Of a stretch of 64,000 nucleotides of DNA, positions 1-9,589 are shown in pieces. The first letter of the stretch is position 1, and every line of letters starts with the position of its first letter. The DNA lies in contig NC_134397.1 of the NCBI RefSeq assembly GCF_050003625.1, positions 95,521,562 through 95,585,561 of the forward strand. Direction: 5' to 3'. The notes beneath the pieces are model-generated. The model made no database searches. It was not told where the DNA came from and was given only the letters and a program-made list of their open reading frames with translations. The DNA is from Haematobia irritans. Lineage: Eukaryota > Arthropoda > Insecta > Diptera > Muscidae. A program made the position numbers and the translations under genes.

Positions 1-1257
1 TAACATCGGCAGCGACATTTCATCCATCACAACGCACCATGTCAATCCAGGAAGTCAATTTTCATATTCTGACATTTATGACGACTAGAAACGCATAAAT
101 TGCCAAAGGAAAATTCAATACAACCCGACAACATTTGTGCCTTTCACACAACAACAACAGCAGCAGCAGCAGCAGCAACAACTCGACAAAATGCAAAGGA
201 GAATGATTTCTCATCGCATCCCGCATCTGATTTGCTAGCACACGCTATGAACATACAGTCGATTGACTTAACCCCAATAGTTCTTCGCTGTGGTGTTCTG
301 CATATGGAAGATGTTTAGTCGCAACATTTCAAACGAAACGGATATGCACTTGTGACCTTTTTGGAAAACTTATTATTTGCCCGAATGTAACGTGGATGGC
401 ATAAGGACTGTGGCAAAAAGACACAGCTATTGATACGCATTGCAAACAACATCGAATGGATTTGTGGTGGTAAACTCTTTTTTTTTTTGGTAGTTAACCT
501 TCAGTTCCAATTGTCGCATTATGTTAAGCTTCGTTTGTATTTGTATGACTTATCAGAAACAAATGGAAATTTCCAAAAAAAAAAAAAAAAATGCAAAAGA
601 ATTCTACAACTACAGTGTGAAGGATATGAAAATTTGATGAAACAAAAAATCCTTTACATTTTATGGAATTACTCGTACTACCACCGAATAGGTGGTAAAG
701 ATTTAATCTAATATTGAGCTTTTCCATAACAGGGTTTTTGCAGTGAGACACTAAAAAATGCTCTTAATGTAATGCAGCATCTTTGCCTCTATCAAATAAT
801 GGAACAAAAGTTCTATGCAAATTTAATTATTTTTAATTAATTGAAAAATAAAGAAATAAATATTTTAGCTTTTTTCTCTTTTTTATAAAATTTGTTTGTA
901 ATGGTTTTTTGCGCTTTTTCCCTCGATCGTTTATTCATTTAAAAACTATTGATTGTAATATCAAAATCTTTTGTAAATATTCAAGTTGCAAAGTCGCTAA
1001 GACTAATCTTTTTAAATTTGTATATATCCTAGTATTCTATTGTACACAAGCTTATATTAATTATCAATAAATAAATAAAAAAATATATTTTGTTTACTTT
1101 AATTTTATTCGAAATTTTCCATAACCCAACTACAACAATAACATTTTATGAACTAAACATAGATATAAAAATCATTTGGCTTGCATGGTCTATGTAAACT
1201 AAAAATAGAAAATATTCGTCCGCAATCCAACAAAGTTTTGTTTATATTATTTTGGTA
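1..1257. other. AT-rich sequence with no supported gene
   Basis: I see no recognisable gene or transposon here. A short CAA/CAG trinucleotide run lies at about 150-185, an A17-like homopolymer near 575, and AT-rich DNA with several AATAAA-like strings near 1070. A 72-codon open frame at 100-318 starts at TTG and contains an Ala/Thr run made by the CAG repeat. It could be exon debris but has no family resemblance I can name. Confidence 0.5.
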
Positions 1258-1312
1258 TTAATTCCAAGCTAACGACGCGGCTTCTTTAAAATAAAGACAT
1301 TTTTAAAATGTA
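1258..1312. repeat. Short family G fragment
   Basis: The text around TTTAAAATAAAGACATTTTT resembles internal sequence of the family G Tc1-like elements at 21115-23415 and 23559-26102. It is too short to place boundaries. Confidence 0.35.
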
Positions 1313-1547
1313 ATCTCTATGCACACGCACGAAAAAGACTAGTTTTCATATGTTTGGGAGTAAAAATTATATGTTTGGAACTCAAATTTTTTAACACAGC
1401 ATTTTTAAGTGCAAGCATATAATGTTCATAAACTAGCATAAACTTCTTGTTAAAAACGATGTAGAGGATACTGGATGAACATATAAGGAACCAGTTAGAC
1501 AGGAAACTATCATTAAGGGCAGATCTGTAGAATCTGCCCTGCACTCA

Positions 1548-3476
1548 GTGGTGCATCACATAGAGAGATCCATGACTTATGGCGACTATACATTGGCGGC
1601 GTTTCTGGACATTGAAGGTGCTTTTAATTATACGAAAATTGATAAGGTGGTACATGCATTAGAGAGGTATAGTGTTGAGAAATTCGTTATAAAGTGGATC
1701 GAGTTGATGTTGCTAAGCAGAGACATGGTGGTCGAGCTAGCGGGCTCCACAAGGAGGGCTAGGACCACTAGAGGACTGCCACAGGGAGGAGTTATATCAC
1801 CTTTGCTGTGGCTATTGGTGGTGAACGAGGTATTGTTTGGACTGACTAGTAAGGGTATCAAGGTAGTGGCATACGCGGATGACATTGTGATAATGGTATC
1901 GGGGAAATTCCTCGACTCTATTGCGTATGTGCTGAGTGAGTCTTTGCAGTATCTCTCGGAATGGACTCTAGGATGCGGTTTAGGGGTGAACCCTAGTAAG
2001 ACGGAGTTGGTATTGTTCATCAGGAGGAGAAAGGTTATCGGGTACAAGTCTCCTGTATTCCAGAACATAGAGTTGACGCTCTCGAAATCAGCAAGGTACC
2101 TAGGAGTTATTTTGGACTCCAGGCTGAACTGGATGGATAATACTGCCGATCGCATTAAGAGGGCCTATGCGGCACTATACTCGTGTCAAAAATTGGTCGG
2201 GCAGAGATGGGGAATGAGGCCTTCTCTTTTTGCCTGGATTTATACCGCGGTTGTAAGACCTGTGGCCACATATGGCTGTCATGTTTGGTGGACGATCGTG
2301 AAACACCAAAATCATATATCGAGAATAAACAGGATAAATAGGACTGCCCTCATCTATATGACAGGTGCCATGAGGACCACAGCCACTGCTGCTCTGGAGG
2401 TAATGATGGGATTTATCCCACTCGATTTACACGTAAGGAAAATAGCGGAACTGACACTTCTGAGACTGAGGAGCTTGAACACGCTGGAGAGGACAACCTG
2501 CAGGCATACTGAAATTTTGGACGAGCAGTATAGAGAGACGGACCATATGGCCACGGAGCATGTTTATCATCACAAACCGACGTATATTATACCAAGTATG
2601 GAAGAGTGGGAAGACAGGAAGATACCCTTCGGAACCCTGAACATGTATACGGACGGATCGAAGATGGAGGGAGGAACGGGCTGCGGAATCTATTGTAGTG
2701 AACTAGGTATAAGGGAGTCTTACACACTGGATAGTGATTGCAGTATTTATCAGGCTGAGATTTATGCGATCACGAAGGCTGCTGAATCGCTGTTGATGAG
2801 GCCGTTATACAGAAGCGATATCAGCTTCTTCATCGACAGTCAGGCAGCTATAAAGGCATTGTGCAGTACTGACATAAGGTCTAGGGTAGTCAGCCGCTGT
2901 CGTCGAGAACTCAAGGTTCTCACTGAACAGCATAATATAACTCTGTGCTGGGTACCTGGGCACTATGGGATAATAGGAAATGAGGAAGCGGATGTGCTGG
3001 CTAAGGAGGGTGCTCGTGGAACGAACAATGTCCTAGCGGACGTTTTTCCTCCACTATCTTCTTATCATTACAGGATAGAGGTTAAATATGATGAGCAATG
3101 GCGTAGACGCTGGGTCTCTTCGGTTGGTTGCGAGCAAACCAAGTTGATATGGGATGAAAAGAAACGTAGAAACTGCGAAATTTTGTTGTCGATGAGCAGA
3201 GAGGAATTACGGCCACTGATTGGTATTATAACAGGACACAACACACTTGGGAAACACATGGTAAGAATAGGACTTAAAGACGATGATATCTGTAGATGGT
3301 GCCTGGACCCGGAAGTTACGGAGGACTCGTACCACTTCCTGTGCCAGTGCCCAGCTTTATCCTTTAAAAGAAACAAGATACTGGGCTCCTTTTTCTTTCA
3401 GACTCTCACTGATCTACGGGAGTGCAGCTTAAGGAACATACTTGCCTTCATCAGGGCCTCTGGTTGGTTATTCTGA
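1548..3476 (+). CDS. Reverse transcriptase / RNase H polyprotein, 5'-truncated (LINE-A)
   Basis: This is an uninterrupted 642-codon frame, the longest in the window. It begins at a GTG only because the retrotransposon is truncated, so the native start is missing. Visible RT motifs are F-L-D-I-E-G-A-F at residues 19-26, L-P-Q-G-G-V at 77-82 and the catalytic Y-A-D-D at 109-112. The RNase H domain keeps all expected acidic and histidine residues: D369 in Y-T-D-G-S-K, E404 in Q-A-E, D430 in F-I-D-S, and H472 plus D482 in W-V-P-G-H...E-A-D. A C-x2-C-x10-H-x4-C cluster at 582-601 follows. The protein would copy its RNA at a nicked target and remove RNA from the hybrid. The endonuclease and ORF1 are absent, so this copy is dead. 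The clean frame suggests a young insertion. Confidence 0.9.
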   Translation: MVHHIERSMTYGDYTLAAFLDIEGAFNYTKIDKVVHALERYSVEKFVIKWIELMLLSRDMVVELAGSTRRARTTRGLPQGGVISPLLWLLVVNEVLFGLTSKGIKVVAYADDIVIMVSGKFLDSIAYVLSESLQYLSEWTLGCGLGVNPSKTELVLFIRRRKVIGYKSPVFQNIELTLSKSARYLGVILDSRLNWMDNTADRIKRAYAALYSCQKLVGQRWGMRPSLFAWIYTAVVRPVATYGCHVWWTIVKHQNHISRINRINRTALIYMTGAMRTTATAALEVMMGFIPLDLHVRKIAELTLLRLRSLNTLERTTCRHTEILDEQYRETDHMATEHVYHHKPTYIIPSMEEWEDRKIPFGTLNMYTDGSKMEGGTGCGIYCSELGIRESYTLDSDCSIYQAEIYAITKAAESLLMRPLYRSDISFFIDSQAAIKALCSTDIRSRVVSRCRRELKVLTEQHNITLCWVPGHYGIIGNEEADVLAKEGARGTNNVLADVFPPLSSYHYRIEVKYDEQWRRRWVSSVGCEQTKLIWDEKKRRNCEILLSMSREELRPLIGIITGHNTLGKHMVRIGLKDDDICRWCLDPEVTEDSYHFLCQCPALSFKRNKILGSFFFQTLTDLRECSLRNILAFIRASGWLF

Positions 3477-3650
3477 GATTTCTTTCAAAGAGAACGAGCA
3501 GAGGGAAGTTTCTGGGACGAGGCGGCCGCATCGGAAGAAGATAGATTTAAAAATCACATCGAGGGATCACAATGGACCTATACTGGTCTAAGTGGGCATC
3601 GATATAAAACATTGATGTCACCCTCTACAACCTAACCTAACCTAACCTTG
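3477..3650 (+). other. LINE-A 3' UTR with TTAGG-type tail
   Basis: This stretch contains ACAATGGAC...GGTCTAAGTG, a diverged form of the module seen in the tails of LINE-B1, LINE-B2 and the SINEs. It ends in three CCTAA units. The unit equals the canonical insect telomere repeat, but here it is a retrotransposon tail, as shown by its position right after the ORF. Confidence 0.75.
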
Positions 3651-5739
3651 GGAATATAATATGCTTAGATGCAAACATAAATTAATTTAGAAATAGCCTA
3701 TAAACATATATGTGTTTGGAAAGTAAAACAAGCAAGGGAAGTCTAAAGTCGGACGGGGCCGACTATATTATACCCTGCACCACTTTGTGGATCTACATTT
3801 TGAAGGATACCATCTGAAATCCTTCAAATTTTTTGTGTGCTTTATATAAAGGTTTATGTTCCCATATATACATTTAAATCTGAACCGATAATATATTTAA
3901 GGCTTCTAAGTGGACAATATATTTAAGCCTTCTTAGAAAATCTATTGACTTAAAATTTAAGTCGGTTAATGCCCTGGGCAGAACACAATGTTAGTAAAGT
4001 AATATGGGAAACATTTAAATCTGAACCAATTTTGAGGCAACTTCGCAAAAGTTTATTTATGGTTTATCGATCGATAGATATGTATTAGAAATAAAGGAAA
4101 ATTTGAGTCATTTTTAAAAGTTTTCGACTTCGCTGTGGCGATTTTATAAGGAAAATGTGAGTATTTTGGCCATTTTTGCCCAAATCGGAAAACATATATA
4201 TGGAAGCTATATCGAAATCTGATTTCAACCAAATTTGACATGCATACTTAGTATTTTAAATTGTACTCCCTGTGCAAAATTTCACGCAAATCGGACTACA
4301 ACTTTGAACTCTTTGGTCATATGACGGAAAATCGGGCGAAAGATATATATAGGAGCTATATCTAAACCTGAACCGATTTAAATAAAATTTAGCACACTTG
4401 ACTACATTACTAATTGTACTCCTAGTGCAAAATTTGAACCAAATTGCGCTAAAACTCTGGCTTCTTGTGCCAAATTTGAAGTCGATTGGATTTAAATTGC
4501 GACCTAGACTTTGATTACAAAAATGTGTTCACGGACAGACGGACATGTCTAGATCGACTCAGGGACCCATCCTGCGTATTATTGCCAAAGACACCATGTG
4601 TCTATATTGTCTCCTTCTCTTAGAAAACTATGTTTTTCATATGTTCCGATATAAACAAAATGTGTTTCGGGTACAATTTTAAAACACAATATATTTAAGT
4701 GCAAACATGTAATGTTCCTAAACTAACACTAAATGTTTGGGACATCTATGTTAATATGTTAGAATATATTATGTTTGGGGCATGAATGTTTCATAAAAAT
4801 CATATGTGTGAATGCAAACATATATAAATTTACAAATTTCGACTAAACATACATATGTTGTGATATTTTATTCAAAGCGACAGAGAGAGTATAGAGAAAG
4901 AAATAGAGATGGGAACCGGGAGAGTTGACAAAAGATATCAACATAACACAGCGAAAGAATGTTGTATGTTGTTTCGGAAAACTGTTTTATGATAAGGTCA
5001 AAAATTTGATATGCTTAAGTCTAAATATTATTTAATTTGAATAAAGAGAATGGACATTCGGAACCAAGAGAATAGACATTTGAAAAACAAACAGCATATG
5101 TTTTCGCCTTGAGAGCAGCATTTTATGTATGTGTGGACATGTGTTTTGTTTATCATTTTGGCATTATGGGCACAATTTTTTTCTTGGTTCGTTAAAAGAA
5201 ATCAGGGGTCTTAATAAAAATAACAATAATAAAATAAGGAGGAAATAGTGAAAAATTACACAGTAAAATATATAAAAACAAAGTTTAGTTCCTCTTTATT
5301 AATAAGTAGTCCACGAGGAGTTGACGGACACCTTCAAATATAAAAGCGGGCATTAAGTTCGAGTTTTGCAGCTACAACAATTTAAAAAGTTTATTTTCTT
5401 TAAAATGAATTATTAACGAAAAATAAAAGGCATTTTAGAGCGATGGTGTTAAATGCTAGTAAAAAATTGTTCACGCCTAAATAAATTTATGTTTATATTA
5501 TAAAATTACTTATGTATGTTTATACTCGACTCCACGTTCTTCTTTTGTTAGAGTTTTTGAATACCAAATTTTAAAGTTTTGTACCAAAAACAGTTTTTTG
5601 TTACAAAATTGTTATTTTTGCTTTAAAAAAATAATATTTTATCCAAAAATCAGTCAATTTCGTTTATATCAAGCACTGTTACTGACTATAAATCTTTAAT
5701 AACCCACATTTCAAAGTTTTAAAGTTAAATTAAAAAAAG

Positions 5740-5814
5740 TGTTCGGTCGGAGCAGGGATTGAACCCACGACCCTTTGCATGCAAGGCAGACATGCTAACC
5801 ACTGCTCCACGTGG
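5740..5814 (-). other. tRNA-like module (A and B box), non-functional
   Basis: On the minus strand GAGCAGTGGTTAGCATG resembles a tRNA D-arm/A box and GGGTTCAATCC resembles a B box with a mostly pairing T stem. No acceptor stem pairs with the 3' end, so this is a SINE-like pol III promoter relic, not a tRNA gene. Confidence 0.6.
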
Positions 5815-5930
5815 CAAACAAATGTATGTTTCTGTTAAATAATGTTATGTTTGCATGGGCTCGTGGGCGCTGCAAACTATGCTATATAAATGTAACTTAT
5901 AACGATAATTATTTGCTGGTGAATATAACA

Positions 5931-6003
5931 GTTACGTAGCCCAGTGGATAGTGTGTTGGCTTACAAACTGTATGGTCCTCGGTTCGATTCTCCGTGCAGA
6001 CGG
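5931..6003 (+). other. Second tRNA-like module
   Basis: TAGCCCAGTGGATAGTG resembles an A box and GGTTCGATTCT a B box, followed by CCGTGCAG. It faces away from the module at 5740-5814. T-stem and acceptor pairing are poor, so a working tRNA is unlikely. Confidence 0.55.
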
Positions 6004-6355
6004 GAGGGAAAAATTCTTCCAAGCATACAATATTTTTGGGCTCAAAATGCTTCCAAACATATAATATGTTCACATAAAACAAACATATTAATGTTTCGGC
6101 AGTATCCAATAATATATATGCTTCCTGCAAAATATGTTTGGAACATATGTTAAAGAATCGATTTTTTTGAGGGTGTGGGTGTTGGAAACATGTGCACTAA
6201 CTTATAATACCCTGTTCCACAGTGTGGCGCAGGGTATAATAATGAGAGTAACCAATTGGCGCCTTAAAAATATATCTACACAAAGAAACTTTCATTAAAA
6301 TTTTTTCTACCAGTGCATGCCCTAAGGTGAAACATAATATATTTGAACAATACAA

Positions 6356-6701
6356 GGTTAGGTTAGGTTAGGTTAGGTATAGTGGCAGCCCGATGCATCA
6401 GGCTCACTTAGACTATTCAGTTCATTGTGGTACCACATAGGTGAGTGCTGCCCGATTCTATGTTAAGCTCAATGACAAAGGACCTCCTTTTTATAGCCGA
6501 GTTCGAACGGCGTTCCACATTGCAGTGAAACCATTTAGAGAAGCTTTGAAACCCTCAGAAATGTCACCGGCATTACTGAGGTGGGATAATCCACCGCTGA
6601 AAAACTTTTTGGTGTTCGGTCGAAGCAGGAATCGAACCCACGACCTTGTGTATGCAAGGCGGCATGCTATTTTTCAGCTTTTTTGCACCACGGTGGCTCC
6701 C
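6356..6701 (-). mobile_element. tRNA-headed SINE with LINE-like TTAGG tail
   Basis: Perfect 13-bp duplications TTGAACAATACAA flank it at 6343-6355 and 6702-6714. On the minus strand it has a tRNA-like head (B box GGTTCGATTCC near 6630), a body, and a 3' tail ending in CCTAACC repeats. The tail contains GAATAGTCTAAGTGAGCC, as in LINE-B1 and LINE-B2. The A-box part of the head is disrupted by a T/C-rich change (about 6667-6683) compared with the SINE at 40283-40476. Non-coding. Confidence 0.85.
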
Positions 6702-6809
6702 TTGAACAATACAAACAATATTTTGTTTGGACCAATCCTGAAAATATATATGCTTGAAGAAAAATGTGTTCGGAGTATATGTTACAGAATCGATTTTTTT
6801 GAGGGTGTA

Positions 6810-7112
6810 ATTAAAATAACTTAATCTAAAGATAAACTAGCTTAAAGCATCTGAATTTTAGTCCATAGATTCTCGGTTAGGTAAAGATTTAAAGAAAAAA
6901 TGTCTTACTTACGACTTAACGGACGGATCAAGAAAATAATAAAAATTTCTTTATTATAATGAAATTTGACTCTTGATTTGTTTGCTGGCAGTCAAGTTCG
7001 CCACACTTTTTCCTAGCAAAAAAAAAAAAATATAAAGGCACCACTTTAAAAACACTTTCAAAAATTTCCTCACAAAGAAGTTAATTATTTTAACTAGACA
7101 GGAACCTTTTCT
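6810..7112. other. Unassigned AT-rich sequence
   Basis: I recognise no gene or repeat family here. An A11 run is at about 7020. Confidence 0.5.
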
Positions 7113-7171
7113 AATACAAATTTTTTCTGGGGGATCTAAGCCCTGTCCCCATAGGCCTTCCTACGCTTATG
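7113..7171 (-). repeat. Terminal fragment of repeat K
   Basis: It is the reverse complement of the K start (CATAAGCGTAGGAAGGCC...CCCCCAGAAAA) seen at 45335 and 63327. It stops abruptly against a family G fragment. Confidence 0.7.
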
Positions 7172-7245
7172 CACTGAAAAAAAAAGACAGGTCTTTTTGC
7201 TAATGACTTTGGTAATGATTCCGAGTCAAAGAAGCGGATAAGTAC
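7172..7245 (-). repeat. Family G terminal fragment
   Basis: It begins CACTGAAAAAAA and contains GATTCCGAGTCAAAGAAGCGG, matching the reverse complement of the right end of G2 (near 26020-26102). Confidence 0.6.
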
Positions 7246-7464
7246 ACGCAAAGAAAAAAAACGTTTGGAAAAGGTGTACCGAAAACGTTTTTCTTTTGTT
7301 AGAGTTTTTTGAATCACTTCGAAAATTTTAAACTTTTATCACCAAAAAAATTCCTTTGTTACAAAATTTTTATTTTTTCAATAAAAAAGTTATTTTTGAA
7401 ACAACAACACAGTCCATTTCGTTTATATCAAACACTGTTCTTTTCTGACTTTAGGTCTTTCATA

Positions 7465-7979
7465 CACTGAAAAAACAGTGAACCCACCAGGAAGAAAAAT
7501 TTCGGTTAATTTTAGAAAATTTTGAATATTTTTAGAAAATTTTAACTAAACAGTATAACAAACGCTGGCATCACGCCGATGTCATAAAAATAAGTAAATA
7601 TTTTTCGACAAATTCAAGAAAATTTATTAGACATAATTAATTTTTTTCACTTGTTAAAGAAAATTTTGTAGTTTGAAGGAAAAAAATGGAGTTCAAAAAT
7701 GCAAGAATGTCTTTAGTGACATACAAAGTTCATGATGAACGCATTTGTAGTAAAATTTACAAATTTAAAGAAATATTGAACTAATTTCTGGAAGACACGA
7801 ATTTAGTTAATCTTTATCCTTCATTTGTGTATATTTTTTTCCTCGATTTCAGTTAATTTAACTACCGTACACAAAAAATTATTAGAGTAGAGGAAACTTT
7901 CTCCAAACATAATAATTCCATGAACTAAACGAAAGTTAAATTGGCTTTAGTGAAATAGAGAGTTCACTTTTTTTGAGTG
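7465..7979. mobile_element. MITE C1 (Tc1/mariner-like, TA duplication)
   Basis: The ends are inverted: CACTGAAAAAACAGTGAAC at the left and the complement of CACTCAAAAAAAGTGAAC at the right. Each is flanked by TA (7463-7464 and 7980-7981). It is 515 bp and has no coding capacity. Copies C2 and C3 lie at 42425-42943 and 54802-55391. Confidence 0.8.
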
Positions 7980-8020
7980 TAAGACACATTTTACAGTTCA
8001 AAATTTAATATAGTACAATG

Positions 8021-8549
8021 TAGAGGTGTGCGCGGGACTGAAATTTCACTCACACTCACGCACATTCACGAAGCAAAATGTTTATTCACGCACGCTCACG
8101 CACGATACATGTTGTAGCCAATCCCACTCACGCACATTCACGAAATGAAAACCAGTACTCACGCACGCTCACGCACGAACTTCTTTTAAGGACTCACGTT
8201 CACGCACGATTCACGACAATTTTCGTGATTCACGACAAATTCACGAGCCTCACGACATTTTCCAAACGGAAATCAGCAAAGGTAACAAACTTCAAAAATA
8301 GAATATAGTTCGAGAGCTAAATTAATTTCATTTAACATACGAGTATGAATTAAATCTTGATTTTTTCGTGTGCGTGAAATTTTATTCACGCACATTCACG
8401 AACCGATTTTATTTCTCACGCACGACATATTTATTTTAGTCCCATTCACGCACATTCACGAGACTTGCTTTGGATTTTGTTCACGACTCACGTGATTCAC
8501 GTGTGAATCACGCGTGTCACGAGAATTTCGTGTCACGCGCACACCTCTA
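8021..8549. mobile_element. MITE F0 (hAT-like) with CACG-motif arrays
   Basis: The terminal inverted repeats are TAGAGGTGTGCGCG and CGCGCACACCTCTA. An 8-bp duplication GTACAATG lies at 8013-8020 and 8550-8557. The interior is packed with TCACGCACA/TCACGA motifs on both strands, like the subterminal transposase-binding repeats of hAT elements. The 529 bp have no hAT transposase homology. Confidence 0.85.
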
Positions 8550-8772
8550 GTACAATGTAATGTTGAACATTTTTTCGGAATCTTCCGAACATATCTGGAA
8601 TATGTGTAAAAAAAAAACTTTAGTCGAGGCAGGGATCGAACCCACGACCCTTGGTATGCAAACTAAATGTTTGTTTCTGTTAAATAAACTTTGTTTATTC
8701 GGTTCGTGGGCGCCGCAAGCTATGCTATACAAATATAACTTATATGGATATTTATCTATTGATGACCATAAC

Positions 8773-8845
8773 AGGTACATAGCTCAGTGGTTAGTGTGTT
8801 GGCTTACAAAGTGCATGGTCCGCGGTTCGATTCTCCGTGCAGGCA
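8773..8845 (+). other. tRNA-like module in partial family A copy
   Basis: TAGCTCAGTGGTTAGTG (A-box-like) and GGTTCGATTCT (B-box-like) match the module at 5931-6003. The tRNA fold is incomplete. Confidence 0.55.
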
Positions 8846-8975
8846 AAAGTTAAAAAAATTTTAAAAATTTATAAAATCGTATAATTTCTTCTACATTGTT
8901 GGTATTACAGGAAAAGGTGTAAAGAACTAAAAAACTCGTGGATGTGAGAAAGATGTGAGGGAAAATGCAACTAGC

Positions 8976-9589
8976 AAGAAAACAATGTTTTTTTTGAGTT
9001 TGTCTTTATGAAACTGTTTCTACATCCTGAAAAAGAATAAACGTTTATCACAAAAAGTATATAATTTTCTTCCAAATACACTTCCTTACGGCGAAAAGCA
9101 AATGAGAAACGAACTTTGTTTGTCTAAAATTTCGTTTGGGAGGAAAGAATTATTTTTTGCGTGTAAGGGTACCTACGAGTATAAGACACAATCCGCTTTT
9201 AACTTTGAATTTTTCGTAAATGATTCTACGAAACAAATTCTAATTTATTCCTTTGTTTTTCAGCTTTTTTCTTCATGTGTTATCTAAGTGATTTAAAAAC
9301 TTGTTGACGACAATTTAAATTTCAGACTCGACTTCATATTGAAATTATGTTTTTTTATTTATTTGGTATTTAACGCTAGTTATGAAATATTACAAAATTT
9401 TGTACTCGGCGCCCTTTAGGATTTGTTTGAGGTTATCTGACATTACAATTCAAATGCGCAAAATAGTAGTGAACAAAAATCAAGAAAGGAAAAAAAACAA
9501 GGTTTAAAAATAAAAACAGAGAATTTATATAAAAAAGATAAACTTTAAATTTATAATTTTATATAGAAACTGACTTTATAAGACAAGCA
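8976..9589. other. Unassigned AT-rich sequence
   Basis: No supported gene or repeat. A 61-codon frame at 9102-9287 has no recognisable features. Confidence 0.5.

Larger units (their letters stand above)
1439..3650 (+). mobile_element. LINE-A: 5'-truncated RNase H non-LTR retrotransposon
   Basis: This copy starts inside the reverse transcriptase domain and ends in CCTAACC repeats at 3631-3648. It carries the long ORF at 1548-3476 and a 3' UTR of about 170 bp. Upstream of that ORF RT-like sequence continues in another frame from about 1454 (I-L-D-E-H-I-R-N-Q-L), with an in-frame TAG at 1462-1464 and a frame change near 1522. Compared with intact family A copies, about 70 bp of target are missing at the insertion point, and I see no target duplication. 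RT plus RNase H plus a C-terminal CCHC cluster suggest the I/LOA/R1 group. The exact clade is not resolved. Confidence 0.85.
4618..6175 (+). mobile_element. Family A element, long form, inside DINE B1
   Basis: The left half carries ATATGTT/CATATG motif arrays (4625-4860). These are followed by a GAGA-type purine tract, a stretch around GAGAGCAGCATTTTATG, two tRNA-like modules facing apart (5740-5814 and 5931-6003), and the 3' motif field ending CGATTTTTTTGAGGGTG. The element encodes nothing. Related long copies lie at 13096-16863, 26606-27919 and, reversed, 35815-38305. Confidence 0.7.
3729..6242 (-). mobile_element. DINE-1/Helentron-like element B1, interrupted
   Basis: Read on the minus strand, the 5' block is TTATTATACCCTG...CAGGGTAT at about 6190-6242. 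The 3' end at 3729-3775 holds the hairpin GTCGGACGGGGCCGAC and terminal CAAG. The interior carries units built on CGGRCGAAAGATATATATGGG, and a short GACA/GACG tract lies near 4532. These are hallmarks of the non-autonomous DINE-1/INE-1 group. No protein is encoded. A long family A element (4618-6175) splits it: the texts on either side join to match copy B2. B1 itself sits in the family A element 1324-6807. Confidence 0.75.
1324..6807 (+). mobile_element. Family A element (short form), split by nested insertions
   Basis: Its 5' end (CACGCACGAAAAAGACT...) is at 1324 and its 3' end (CGATTTTTTTGAGGGTG) at 6801-6807. The remaining pieces are 1324-1438, about 3651-3728, 6243-6355 and 6702-6807. 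Joined, they align along their whole length with the uninterrupted copy at 44377-44819, including the shared stretch AACCAATTGGCGCCTTAAAA. The flanks are CA on the left and TA on the right. It has no coding capacity. The interruptions are LINE-A, DINE B1 and a SINE, each described separately. Confidence 0.75.
7285..8975 (+). mobile_element. Partial long family A element interrupted by C1 and F0
   Basis: It starts at TTCTTTTGTTAGAGTTTTTTG and ends near GTGAGGGAAAATG, corresponding to the middle of long family A copies. A truncated tRNA-like module lies at 8624-8662 (minus) and a fuller one at 8773-8845 (plus). MITEs C1 (7465-7979) and F0 (8021-8549) lie inside. Both outer motif fields are missing. 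Confidence 0.6.

Noticed and set aside
100..318. 72-codon frame as a host exon
   Set aside because: It begins at TTG, and its distinctive Thr/Ala runs are only a translated CAA/CAG microsatellite.
3631..3648. Interstitial telomere sequence
   Set aside because: The CCTAA units sit exactly at the 3' end of a LINE after its ORF and recur only as LINE or SINE tails.
8041..8540. CRISPR-like or satellite array of CACG repeats
   Set aside because: Spacing is irregular, motifs occur on both strands, and the stretch is bounded by hAT-type inverted ends and an 8-bp duplication.
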